Assembly (NCBI GenBank): GCA_947589145.1 | Contig: CANQCB010000035.1 | Location: forward strand, 1 to 12,882 | DNA length: 12,882 bases | Direction of reading: 5' to 3' | DNA from: an uncultured Clostridia bacterium | GTDB taxonomy: Bacteria > Bacillota > Clostridia > Christensenellales > Pumilibacteraceae | Part shown: piece after piece, positions 1 to 7,439 of the stretch | Layout: each line of letters opens with the position of its first letter | How positions within the stretch are numbered: position 1 is the stretch's first letter | The notes under the pieces: generated by a model | What the model saw: only the letters and a program-made list of their open reading frames with translations | What the model was told of the DNA's origin: nothing | The model's database searches: none | Position numbers and translations under genes: made by a program

Positions 1-10
1 GAGGACGCGT
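1..10 (+). promoter_or_regulatory. spoIVA ribosome binding site
   Basis: GAGG at positions 1-4 lies six bases before the ATG at 11, a normal Shine-Dalgarno spacing. The promoter of this gene, expected to be sigma-E dependent in the mother cell from knowledge of the family, lies outside the window. Confidence 0.6.
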
Positions 11-1492
11 ATGGAAGAATTTGACGTATACAAAGACATAAGAGAGAGGACGAACGGTGACATATACTTCGGCGTAGTCGGACCGGTTCGTGCCGGGAAA
101 TCCACATTCATAAGGAGTTTTATGCAAAAACTCGTAATGCCGAAGATGAAGGACGCGCCCGAGAAGGATCGCATAAACGACGAACTTCCCCAAAGCGCGG
201 CGGGCAGGACGATAATGACCACGCAGCCCAAATTCATTCCGGGAGAGGCGGCGCACGTCGAACTCGAAGGCGGAATCGACGCGCGCATTCGTCTCGTGGA
301 TTGCGTCGGGTACATGGTGGAAGGCGCGGAAGGCAGTCTGGACGGCGATAAAGCGCGAATGGTGCGGACGCCTTGGAACGACGAGGAAATACCTTTCACT
401 GAGGCGGCGGATATCGGCACGAGAAAAGTCATAAACGAACACTCGACCATCGGCATAGTAGTGACTACCGACGGCTCGATTTCCACGGAACTCCCTCGCT
501 CGGCATACGTGCCCGCGGAGGAACGCGTCGTCGGCGAACTCAAAGCGATCGGTAAACCCTTCGTCATTTTGCTCAACTCCACCGTTCCGAACAGCGAGGA
601 GACGAAGAAAATGGCGGCGGCAATGTCGGAAAAATACGGCGCACAGGTGCTTGCAATGGACGTCCTTAATCTGAGCGAGAGCGAATTGATCGCGCTTTTC
701 CGCGCCGTTCTCATGGAATTTCCCCTTAAAGCCGTGGATTTCGAACTTTCAAAATGGCTTCGCGCGCTTCCTGCGGATAACTCGCTGATATGCGGTCTTT
801 TGGAAAAAATCAAAGCCAAAGCCCGCGATATGTGCAAAATGCGCGACTACGAATCGCTCCTCGACATTTTCGCCGACGACGAAAACTTCGAACCGATTCG
901 CGTAAAATCGGTGTCTCTCGGCTACGGCAAAATAACTTACGAGATAGAAGCGTCGTCGGATTTATTCTATAAGGCGCTCAGCGAGGAATGCGGTCTGGAT
1001 ATTGCCGACGATTTTGCGCTCATGAGCGTGATCAAAGACCTTGCGACGGCGAAAAAAGGTTACGACCGCATAGCGGGCGCGCTTAAAGACGTGGAAGAGA
1101 CGGGATACGGCGTGGTAATACCGACCATGAACGATATGACGCTCGAAGAACCGCAAATCGTAAAACGCGGCGGACAATACGGCGTAAAACTCAAAGCGAG
1201 CGCGCCCAGCCTTCACATAATGCGCGTGGATATAGAGTCGGAAGTCAGTCCGATCGTAGGCACCGAACAACAGAGCGAGGAGTTGGTCAAATCCCTTTTG
1301 TCCGAATTCGAAAACGATCCGAAGGGAATATGGGAGACGAATATGTTCGGAAAAAGTCTGCATTCCCTCGTAAACGACGGTCTGTCCACAAAATTGAATT
1401 CCATGCCGCCCGAGGCGCAGAAAAAGATGCGCCGCGCGCTCAGCCGAATAGTAAACGAGGGCAAGGGCGGAGTGCTCTGCATACTGCTGTAA
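11..1492 (+). CDS. spoIVA: Stage IV sporulation protein A (SpoIVA), spore coat morphogenetic ATPase
   Basis: SpoIVA is the mother-cell ATPase that polymerises on the forespore surface and forms the basement layer of the spore coat, anchored by SpoVM. The protein has 493 residues, essentially the length of the Bacillus subtilis protein. The Walker A motif GPVRAGKST is at residues 24-32 with Lys30. The paired threonines Thr70-Thr71 and the Asp97 of LVDCVGYM fall at the same residue numbers as the sensor threonines and Walker B aspartate known in B. subtilis. The N-terminal NTPase domain covers about residues 1-240, followed by a middle region and a C-terminal domain ending in the hydrophobic GGVLCILL, the part that in the family contacts SpoVM and the membrane. 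The gene stands alone between the window edge and a terminator. Its presence indicates an endospore former. No defect is visible. Confidence 0.97.
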   Translation: MEEFDVYKDIRERTNGDIYFGVVGPVRAGKSTFIRSFMQKLVMPKMKDAPEKDRINDELPQSAAGRTIMTTQPKFIPGEAAHVELEGGIDARIRLVDCVGYMVEGAEGSLDGDKARMVRTPWNDEEIPFTEAADIGTRKVINEHSTIGIVVTTDGSISTELPRSAYVPAEERVVGELKAIGKPFVILLNSTVPNSEETKKMAAAMSEKYGAQVLAMDVLNLSESELIALFRAVLMEFPLKAVDFELSKWLRALPADNSLICGLLEKIKAKARDMCKMRDYESLLDIFADDENFEPIRVKSVSLGYGKITYEIEASSDLFYKALSEECGLDIADDFALMSVIKDLATAKKGYDRIAGALKDVEETGYGVVIPTMNDMTLEEPQIVKRGGQYGVKLKASAPSLHIMRVDIESEVSPIVGTEQQSEELVKSLLSEFENDPKGIWETNMFGKSLHSLVNDGLSTKLNSMPPEAQKKMRRALSRIVNEGKGGVLCILL

Positions 1493-1520
1493 ATACCCGA
1501 TATATTATTTGAACGACATA

Positions 1521-1560
1521 AAAAAGCAAACAGTACATTTATAGACCGTTTGCTTTTTGT
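1521..1560 (+). terminator. Rho-independent terminator after spoIVA
   Basis: The arms AAAAAGCAAAC (1521-1531) and GTTTGCTTTTT (1548-1558) are perfectly complementary around a 16-base loop, and the 3' arm ends in a T-run. It lies 29 bases after the spoIVA stop. Because of the A-run on the 5' side it could also act in reverse, but no - strand gene ends here. Confidence 0.75.
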
Positions 1561-1580
1561 GCTTATTAGAAATATAAAGA

Positions 1581-1609
1581 TTTGCAATAAAATAAAGTGA
1601 AATTGCAAA
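1581..1609. promoter_or_regulatory. Inverted repeat TTTGCAAT-N13-ATTGCAAA, possible operator upstream of GH3 gene
   Basis: TTTGCAAT (1581-1588) and ATTGCAAA (1602-1609) are exact reverse complements, 13 bases apart. Their centres are 21 bases apart, about two helical turns. The element ends 18 bases before the extended -10 of the GH3 promoter, where a regulator would touch the -35 region. Its cognate regulator is not known from this window. Confidence 0.4.
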
Positions 1610-1627
1610 ACAAAATTTTCGGATTTA

Positions 1628-1636
1628 TGTTATAAT
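1628..1636 (+). promoter_or_regulatory. Extended -10 sigma-A promoter for the GH3 gene
   Basis: TGTTATAAT is a perfect extended -10 (TGnTATAAT). No good -35 lies at 16-18 bases; a TTGCAA sits 22 bases upstream inside the inverted repeat. An extended -10 promoter without a strong -35 is often activator dependent, which would fit the dyad upstream. The leader to the GH3 start would be about 90 bases. Confidence 0.65.
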
Positions 1637-1660
1637 ACAATCGGTATATTCTGAACGCAT

Positions 1661-1685
1661 AATAAACGTTTGGTTGAATACTCAA
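1661..1685. promoter_or_regulatory. Dyads in GH3 leader: AAACGTTT core and TTGA-N4-TCAA
   Basis: AAACGTTT at 1664-1671 is a perfect palindrome centred on CG, the core found in LacI-family and CcpA (cre) operators. As a cre site it matches about 11 of 14 positions, so it is weak. It is followed directly by TTGAATACTCAA (1674-1685), which shares the outer TTGA/TCAA of the operator at the marR promoter in this window. Both lie just downstream of the expected transcription start. Function is inferred only from position and symmetry. Confidence 0.3.
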
Positions 1686-1691
1686 TGCAGA

Positions 1692-1711
1692 CGTTTTTCG
1701 AAAGAAAAACG
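1692..1711 (+). other. Leader stem-loop with GAAA tetraloop upstream of GH3 start
   Basis: CGTTTTTC (1692-1699) and GAAAAACG (1704-1711) pair perfectly across a GAAA loop, which is of the stable GNRA class. The hairpin ends 10 bases before the Shine-Dalgarno AGGAG. There is no U-run after it, so it is not a terminator. It may stabilise the mRNA or affect translation. Confidence 0.45.
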
Positions 1712-1733
1712 AATAAACAAAAGGAGATTGAAG

Positions 1734-4700
1734 ATGGGGAAGAAAGGCAAGATCGGTAAGATCATACAGTTTGCGATCATTGGTCTGTTAGTCGCGGTAT
1801 TTATCGCGGTAAACCTTGTGATCAATTTTTACAAGGGCGTTATCGACCAATATCTGGGCGATAATTTCAGACCGGCGGAAACGTTGAATCCCGAAAACGG
1901 CGACGCCGCTGTGCAGAAGGTGGCGGAAGAGGGCTTTGTTCTTTTGAAAAACGACGGCATTTTGCCGTTGACGGACGTAGATAAAGTCAATCTGTTCGGC
2001 TGGTGTTCCACCGACGAAGGCATGCTTATGTGCGGCGGTGGTTCGGGCGACTTCACAATGTGGAGTAACGGCGACACAAAGAAGGAGATAATCGGACTTC
2101 AAGAGGCATTGGAAAAGCTCGAAAGCGCTCCTTTCGAAGTCAACCAAGACTTGGTTGATTTTTATGAGAGTTATTGCACCGTAAACCGAAACGGCGGCAC
2201 CGATAGCCGAGACGGTTGGTTCAATTACAACGGCGATCCGAAATATTTCAACCTTGTCGAACCGGATATCGACATATATCCCGCCGAAGTTTTGCAATCT
2301 GCGCAAGAGTTCAGCGATACGGCGATCGTCGTGCTGACGAGAACGGGCGGCGAATCTTTGGATCTTCCCAAGACGCAGCGCATATTTACGCCGGGAAGCA
2401 ATCCGGCAAGCGAAAACGGCACGGTTGCAAGCGATAACGACAGAACGTATCTTCAACTTTCGGCGGCGGAAGAACACCTGATAGATTACGTTAAAAACAA
2501 TTTCGATAAGGTCGTCGTGATCCTCAATACTTCGGCAACGTTGGAATGCGGATTCCTCGAAGACGACAATATCGGCGCGGCTATTGCGATCGCGACTCCG
2601 GGACAGAGCGGATTGAAATCGCTGGCAAAGATTTTAAGAGGGCAGGTCAATCCCTCGGGCAGACTCGTCGATACTTATGCATACGATTTGACTACGGCGG
2701 CAAGCTACGCAAATTCCCCCGACGCCAACATTACGAACGGCGCTACGGGCGAAAAGACCTTCACCACCGGCGGCGAACCGTATATGGATTACCTCGAAGG
2801 CATATACGTCGGTTACAAGTGGTATGAAACCGCGGACGCGGAAGGCTATTGGGATGACGTCAGCAACGAATACGGCAAAGGATACGACGGCGTCGTGCAA
2901 TATCCTTTCGGATACGGCATGTCGTATACCGACTTCGAATGGAGCGTCAGATCCGTTACCCCCGCAAGCGGCTCTACGATAAATGCGAATACCGAAATAA
3001 CGATCGATGTCAACGTAATGAATATCGGCGACGCAGACGGTAAAGACGTGGTTGAAGTCTACTATGAACCCCCTTACACAGCAGGCGGCGTCGAAAAATC
3101 TTCCGCGAACCTTGTCGCTTTCGCAAAGACCGAACTTCTCGACGCGCAGGGCGGAGACGATTCCGTGCAGACGCTCAGATTGAAATTCAAAGCCGAAGAT
3201 ATGAAGTCTTATGACTGCTACAACCTCAGCGGCGCAGTCGGAGAGAACGGCGGCTATGTCCTCGAACAAGGCGATTACATAATCAGACTGTCCACGGACG
3301 CGCACAACATTAAACGTGACGCCGAAGGAAATCCCGTTGAAGGTTGCGAGATTACCTATCACGTTGGATCCGACATTGCCATTGCGGAAGACAGCGCAAC
3401 GGGCTATACCGTGGAAAACAGGTTTACCGGCGATACCGCCGACAGCGGCACGTCCATAGATGGCTCCAACGTCAACGGTTGGGACTTGCAATATTTGACT
3501 CGCGCCGACTTCGCAGGAACGTTCCCTCAGCCTTCGACGGCAAGACGTGCAAAAGGTACGTTCAAAGCAAACGGTTGGCTCTCGGATAAGCGAGATACGA
3601 CGGAAATGCCGATTCAGGGCGTAGACAATGGTTACAGACTTATCGAAAATATGGGCAGCGATGATGCCTCTTACGACAACGAATTGATCAACAGTCTCGG
3701 AGACGAGGAGAATTTCGACAACGATGAACTTTGGGATTCCGTTTTGAATCAAATCACGACGACGGAACTGTTCGAAGTCGTTGCAAAGGGCGGATATATT
3801 ACAAGGGAAATAAGGTCGATAGGCAAGCCTCAGATGGTCGACCTTGACGGACCCACGGGGTTCAATAACCACCCTCACAGCTCTCCGGGATTCTCTGGTT
3901 TCCCCTCGGCAATCGTTGTGGCTGGAACTTGGAATACCAATGTCGCGAACTTACTCGGGCAGACGGTAGGAATGGAAGGAGCAAAAGCCCTGTACGGCGG
4001 TTGGTATGCTCCGGGCATGAATATCCACCGTTCTCCTTTCGACGGAAGAAACTATGAATATTTCAGCGAAGATCCCGTTATCTCCGGCAAGATAGGAGCG
4101 AGCATAGTAAGCGGTACCGCGGAGCAGGGCGTATACAGCTATATCAAGCACTTCGCGTTGAACGAAACCGAAAACAGACGAGACGGCTTATACACGTGGC
4201 TTTCGGAACAGGCGCTTCGCGAAATTTACCTGAAACCTTTCGAGATCAGCGTCAAGGAAGGCAAAGCGAGCGCAATCATGTCGTCGTATAACCGCATAGG
4301 CGACACCTGGACGGGCGGCAGTTACGGTCTTATGACCGAAATACTCCGCAATGAGTGGGGATTCAAAGGCACGGTGGTAACCGACTATCTCGACGGTAGC
4401 GACAGTTATAAGACCGTAGATCAGGGCATAAGAGCAGGTAACGATATCTGGCTCGAAAACGGTAACGATGCAAGGTACAGTTCTATCGGGCTCACGGACA
4501 CTACGAGCGCAACCGCCGTTGCATGTGCGAGAGAAGCGACAAAACACGTTATCTTCACATACTGCAACACGAGAAAGATCGCGTCCGAAGCGGGTAACGC
4601 GTCCGATAAGGTCGAAACCTACGAGCAGAGTTTCTCCGCTTGGAAGATATGGTGGATCGTTATCGACGTCATCGTCGGTCTGGCGCTCGTCGCTTGGGCG

Positions 4701-4754
4701 GTATTGCTTATACTGCTTATGATCAAAAAGCCCAAGAAAAAATCCGACGGCTGA
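1734..4754 (+). CDS. Membrane-anchored glycoside hydrolase family 3 (beta-glucosidase-like) with permuted domain order
   Basis: The ATG at 1734 is chosen because AAGGAG (1721-1726) precedes it; an upstream TTG at 1674 has no such site. The product has 1006 residues. Residues about 10-32 form a membrane helix after a Lys-rich start. From about 57 comes the GH3 alpha/beta sandwich domain (EEGFVLLKNDG at 65-75; Glu207 in TGGESLDLP is an acid/base candidate). A fibronectin III-like domain starts near the YPFGYGMSY motif at 390. The GH3 barrel domain comes last, about 660-940, with DLDGP (Asp705), RNYEYFSEDP (from 772), KHFALNE (Lys805-His806) and TDYLDG, where Asp884 fits the nucleophile. A second helix spans about 974-997, then KKPKKKSDG. 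Most GH3 enzymes have the barrel first; the reversed order is known in some rumen Clostridia. Both charged tails suggest an external catalytic part tethered at two ends. The sugar substrate cannot be told. Confidence 0.9.
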   Translation: MGKKGKIGKIIQFAIIGLLVAVFIAVNLVINFYKGVIDQYLGDNFRPAETLNPENGDAAVQKVAEEGFVLLKNDGILPLTDVDKVNLFGWCSTDEGMLMCGGGSGDFTMWSNGDTKKEIIGLQEALEKLESAPFEVNQDLVDFYESYCTVNRNGGTDSRDGWFNYNGDPKYFNLVEPDIDIYPAEVLQSAQEFSDTAIVVLTRTGGESLDLPKTQRIFTPGSNPASENGTVASDNDRTYLQLSAAEEHLIDYVKNNFDKVVVILNTSATLECGFLEDDNIGAAIAIATPGQSGLKSLAKILRGQVNPSGRLVDTYAYDLTTAASYANSPDANITNGATGEKTFTTGGEPYMDYLEGIYVGYKWYETADAEGYWDDVSNEYGKGYDGVVQYPFGYGMSYTDFEWSVRSVTPASGSTINANTEITIDVNVMNIGDADGKDVVEVYYEPPYTAGGVEKSSANLVAFAKTELLDAQGGDDSVQTLRLKFKAEDMKSYDCYNLSGAVGENGGYVLEQGDYIIRLSTDAHNIKRDAEGNPVEGCEITYHVGSDIAIAEDSATGYTVENRFTGDTADSGTSIDGSNVNGWDLQYLTRADFAGTFPQPSTARRAKGTFKANGWLSDKRDTTEMPIQGVDNGYRLIENMGSDDASYDNELINSLGDEENFDNDELWDSVLNQITTTELFEVVAKGGYITREIRSIGKPQMVDLDGPTGFNNHPHSSPGFSGFPSAIVVAGTWNTNVANLLGQTVGMEGAKALYGGWYAPGMNIHRSPFDGRNYEYFSEDPVISGKIGASIVSGTAEQGVYSYIKHFALNETENRRDGLYTWLSEQALREIYLKPFEISVKEGKASAIMSSYNRIGDTWTGGSYGLMTEILRNEWGFKGTVVTDYLDGSDSYKTVDQGIRAGNDIWLENGNDARYSSIGLTDTTSATAVACAREATKHVIFTYCNTRKIASEAGNASDKVETYEQSFSAWKIWWIVIDVIVGLALVAWAVLLILLMIKKPKKKSDG

Positions 4755-4782
4755 TTTAAGTAAAAGTTAAATAAGACGGCTG

Positions 4783-4822
4783 AATATCCGCTCGTAATAA
4801 CGGGCGGATATTTTATTTGTTG
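4783..4822 (+). terminator. Rho-independent terminator after GH3 gene
   Basis: AATATCCGCTCG (4783-4794) pairs with CGGGCGGATATT (4801-4812), with one wobble pair and a TAATAA loop, followed by TTTATTTGTT. It begins 28 bases after the stop codon and separates the GH3 unit from the marR cluster. Confidence 0.85.
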
Positions 4823-4860
4823 TAAATATAAAAACGCTTTTTGAAAAGTAGCGTAAAATT

Positions 4861-4874
4861 GTTGACAAGTCAAC
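4861..4874. promoter_or_regulatory. MarR operator 1, overlapping the -35 box
   Basis: GTTGACAAGTCAAC is a perfect inverted repeat of 6-base arms around AA. It contains the whole -35 hexamer TTGACA, so a bound protein would exclude RNA polymerase. An identical copy lies 33 bases downstream. Confidence 0.8.
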
Positions 4875-4890
4875 GGTTTCGCTATATAAT
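4862..4890 (+). promoter_or_regulatory. Consensus sigma-A promoter of the marR cluster
   Basis: TTGACA (4862-4867) and TATAAT (4885-4890) are both perfect and separated by the ideal 17 bases. Such a strong promoter flanked by repeated operators fits a tightly repressed, inducible transcription unit. The expected start is about 4897, inside the second operator. Confidence 0.9.
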
Positions 4891-4893
4891 ACC

Positions 4894-4907
4894 GTTGACA
4901 AGTCAAC
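4894..4907. promoter_or_regulatory. MarR operator 2, over the transcription start
   Basis: This is an exact second copy of GTTGACAAGTCAAC, four bases after the -10 box and directly before the ribosome binding site (GAGAGGTGG, 4908-4916). Its centre is 33 bases from that of operator 1, about three helical turns, so two dimers would bind on the same DNA face. Confidence 0.8.
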
Positions 4908-4918
4908 GAGAGGTGGTT

Positions 4919-5383
4919 ATGGAAAAGGTATTCGAAAACTTTACCGCATACATTTTGAAGCTCAACAAACTCATTCAGCGGATAAAGATATACGAGATGA
5001 AGGAATACGGTTTGAAGTCCGTTCACGCAATGTGTTTATATTACCTGAGATCGACGGACGGAGGAATGACGGCGGGGGAACTTGCTCGGCTTACGCTTGA
5101 CGACAAAGGCGCGATTTCGCGCGCTTTGAAACTCCTGCTCGAAAAAGGGTATGTCGCATACAATCCCAATAAATACGGAGAGCCCATTTTTCTCACGCAA
5201 TCGGGCGAAAAAGTCGCCGAAGAACTTGCGTATAAAGCCGAACGCGCGGTAAGCGAAGTCGCCGCCGATTTTAACGAGAAAGAGAGAAAGGCTTTTTACG
5301 ATTCCCTTGAACTGATTACCGAAAACTTAAAAAAATACTACGAAAAGTTGACCGAGAACGGCGATAAGACGGAGACGGAATAA
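4919..5383 (+). CDS. MarR-family winged-helix transcriptional regulator
   Basis: The product is a 154-residue DNA-binding protein, a usual MarR length. The ATG at 4919 follows GAGAGGTGG; an in-frame ATG at 4841 lies upstream of the promoter and operators and is not used. An N-terminal dimerisation helix (about 5-30) is followed by the winged helix-turn-helix: MTAGELARLT (50-59), a recognition helix around DDKGAISRALKLLLEKGYV (61-79), then a wing (NPNKYGEPIFLTQSGE). The C-terminal helices complete the dimer interface. MarR proteins usually bind TTGA-type palindromes and release DNA on binding a small ligand. The two identical palindromes at its own promoter strongly suggest autorepression of the whole cluster. 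Its stop codon overlaps the degV start (TAATG), so the two are translationally coupled. The ligand is unknown; the neighbours hint at a fatty acid, aldehyde or alcohol. Confidence 0.92.
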   Translation: MEKVFENFTAYILKLNKLIQRIKIYEMKEYGLKSVHAMCLYYLRSTDGGMTAGELARLTLDDKGAISRALKLLLEKGYVAYNPNKYGEPIFLTQSGEKVAEELAYKAERAVSEVAADFNEKERKAFYDSLELITENLKKYYEKLTENGDKTETE

Positions 5384-6225
5384 TGGTTAAATTATTGGTA
5401 GACAGCGCGTCGGATATCGACGGAAAAGAAGCGGAAGAAATGGGAATATCGCTTTTGCCGATACAGCTACGTTTCGGAGACACGGAATATCTCGACGGAA
5501 TAAATCTTTCCCATCGGGAATTTTTCGAGAAATTGATAGAGAGCGACGAACTCCCGAAAACGAGTCAGATCAGCGCGTATCGTTATGAGGAATATTTTGA
5601 AAAACTCACGGCGGACGGCAGCGAGGTAATTACGATAACTCTCTCTTCCAAACTTTCGGGAACGTATAACAATGCCTGTAACGCGGCGAAAAAATTCAAA
5701 GGAGTTTATATCGTTGACAGCTTGAATGCCTGCATCGGGGAACGAATTTTATGCGAATACGCTCTGAGATTGATAAAAAGCGGCGAAACGTCATCGGAGA
5801 TAGTCGCAAAACTCGAAAAGAAGAAGGGTAAAATCCAACTGCTTGCCGTACTCGGCACTTTGAAATATCTGAAAAAGGGCGGAAGAATATCCGCCGCGAC
5901 CGCATTCTTCGGAGAACTCCTTTCCATAAAACCCGTAGTATCCGTGATAAAAGGAGAGGTAAAGGTCATCGGCAAAGCAATCGGCTCGAAAAAAGGCAAT
6001 AACCTTTTGAATAAACTTGTGAACGACTGCGGAGGGATAGATTTCGACATGCCCTACACGCTGGGATATTCCGGGCTGTCCGACGAGTTTTTACAAAAAT
6101 ATTTGAAGGACAGCGAAAATCTTTGGAAGGGTAAAACCGATGTTATTCCGTCTTATATGATAGGAAGTACAATCGGAACGCACGTCGGACCCGGGGCGAT
6201 AGCCGTAGCATTCTTTGCAAAATAG
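5383..6225 (+). CDS. degV: DegV-family (FakB-like) fatty-acid-binding protein
   Basis: The 280-residue length is typical of DegV proteins, which bind a fatty acid in a buried pocket. Characterised members (FakB) present it to the kinase FakA, which makes acyl-phosphate for phospholipid synthesis. Family signatures are LVDSASDI (5-12), TSQIS (60-64, whose Thr/Ser contact the carboxylate), SSKLSGTYN (88-96), a VDS motif, KYLKKGGRI with the conserved Arg, SIKPVVSVIKGEV and the C-terminal GTHVGPGAIAVAFF. The start is fixed by the one-base overlap with the marR stop (TAATG), with the marR 3' end supplying weak ribosome binding. No FakA gene lies in the window, so its kinase partner, if any, is elsewhere. 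Placement between a MarR regulator and two dehydrogenases suggests a lipid-related ligand for the pathway, which is inference. Confidence 0.93.
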   Translation: MVKLLVDSASDIDGKEAEEMGISLLPIQLRFGDTEYLDGINLSHREFFEKLIESDELPKTSQISAYRYEEYFEKLTADGSEVITITLSSKLSGTYNNACNAAKKFKGVYIVDSLNACIGERILCEYALRLIKSGETSSEIVAKLEKKKGKIQLLAVLGTLKYLKKGGRISAATAFFGELLSIKPVVSVIKGEVKVIGKAIGSKKGNNLLNKLVNDCGGIDFDMPYTLGYSGLSDEFLQKYLKDSENLWKGKTDVIPSYMIGSTIGTHVGPGAIAVAFFAK

Positions 6226-6233
6226 GAGACTCA

Positions 6234-7439
6234 ATGAACATTTTCAGAAGAATTTATTGCAGAACGTTTCAGATCGTTCTCAAACTCGCTTTGCCGTTTC
6301 TGCCTTACCGCGACCCCGAAATAATAGAGCATATCGAGGGAATAGCGGACGTTTTGAAAGAAAACGGCAAATCGAAACCGCTCATTGTGACGGACAAAAC
6401 GATTCGCGCATTGGGGCTTACGAAAGGTTTGGAAAACAGCCTGACCGAAAGCGGCTATAACTATGCGATTTACGACGGAGTGGTGGCAAACCCGACGACG
6501 GATAACGTCGCGGAGGCTTTGAACGAATACAAGCAGTCGGGTTGCGATTGTCTGATAGCATTCGGCGGCGGGTCTCCGATGGACTGCGCGAAAGGCGTCG
6601 GCGCACGCCTCGCTCGCCCCAAGAAGTCGCTCGGCGATCTGCGCGGAATATTGAAGATCCGCAAAAAGATACCTCTGTTGATTGCCATTCCCACGACGGC
6701 GGGAACGGGCAGCGAGACAACGCTTGCCTGCGTTATAGTGGATAGCGAAACGCGGCACAAATACGCGATAAACGACTTTCCGCTCATTCCTCGCTACGCC
6801 GTACTCGACGAGAAAGTAACGATGAGTTTGCCGCCGCACATTGTCGCCACCACGGGCATGGACGCTTTGACTCATGCGATAGAGGCGTACATAGGCAAGA
6901 GCGGCAACCGTTCCACTCGCCGCGACGCATTGTCGGCGATAAAAACGATATTCGAAAACATCGAGCAATCGTATACAGAGAAAACTCCCGAAGCGCGAAA
7001 AAATATGCTCGTTGCCGCGCATTATGCAGGCAGGGCGTTTTCAAAAGCATACGTCGGGTACGTTCACGCGCTTGCGCATGCGCTCGGCGGCAAATACGAT
7101 ACTCCTCACGGTTTGGCAAACGCCGTAATACTGCCGATAGTACTCGAAGCATACGGCAAAAAAGCGCACAAAAAATTGTGGAAAATAGCGGTGTATTGCG
7201 GCATGGCGGATAAAAAAACTCCCAAAGCCGAGGGCGCGTATGCGATTATTTCCGCGATAAAGGAATTGAACGAAAAGTTCGGCATTCCCGAGCGGCTTAC
7301 GGTCAATGAGGAAGATATCGAACAACTTGCGCGTTACGCGGACAAAGAGGCGAACCCCTTATATCCCGTTCCCCGACTTTGGACGCGGAAACAACTCAAA
7401 GAACTCTACAAAAAAATAGGAGACACAAATGCCGAATGA
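6234..7439 (+). CDS. Iron-containing (group III) alcohol dehydrogenase
   Basis: The 401-residue protein belongs to the Fe-dependent alcohol dehydrogenases, which interconvert alcohols and aldehydes with NAD(P)H. The cofactor motif FGGGSPMDCAKG is at 110-121 and TTAGTGSET at 154-162. The metal ligands match the family pattern exactly: Asp210 and His214 in GMDALTHAIEAYI, then His278 and His292 in the segment VHALAHALGG...PHG, with the same 4 and 14 residue spacings as in E. coli FucO. Residues 3-27, between the start and the dehydrogenase fold, are hydrophobic and amphipathic (FRRIYCRTFQIVLKLALPFLPY), which could hold the enzyme near membrane lipids. AGGAG (6224-6228) overlaps the degV stop, and the gene ends 11 bases inside the next one, so it is coupled on both sides. 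The chain length of the substrate cannot be read from sequence. Confidence 0.93.
   Translation: MNIFRRIYCRTFQIVLKLALPFLPYRDPEIIEHIEGIADVLKENGKSKPLIVTDKTIRALGLTKGLENSLTESGYNYAIYDGVVANPTTDNVAEALNEYKQSGCDCLIAFGGGSPMDCAKGVGARLARPKKSLGDLRGILKIRKKIPLLIAIPTTAGTGSETTLACVIVDSETRHKYAINDFPLIPRYAVLDEKVTMSLPPHIVATTGMDALTHAIEAYIGKSGNRSTRRDALSAIKTIFENIEQSYTEKTPEARKNMLVAAHYAGRAFSKAYVGYVHALAHALGGKYDTPHGLANAVILPIVLEAYGKKAHKKLWKIAVYCGMADKKTPKAEGAYAIISAIKELNEKFGIPERLTVNEEDIEQLARYADKEANPLYPVPRLWTRKQLKELYKKIGDTNAE

Noticed and set aside
1674..1733. Upstream TTG start for the GH3 protein
   Set aside because: It would add 20 residues with no ribosome binding site and would include the leader hairpin; the ATG at 1734 has AAGGAG in place.
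2634..3878. 414-residue open frame on the - strand inside the GH3 gene
   Set aside because: No ribosome binding site or motif, and it lies wholly opposite a well-supported gene; it is a shadow frame.
4841..4918. Upstream ATG for the marR gene
   Set aside because: It lies upstream of the -35, -10 and both operators, so it cannot be in the main transcript.
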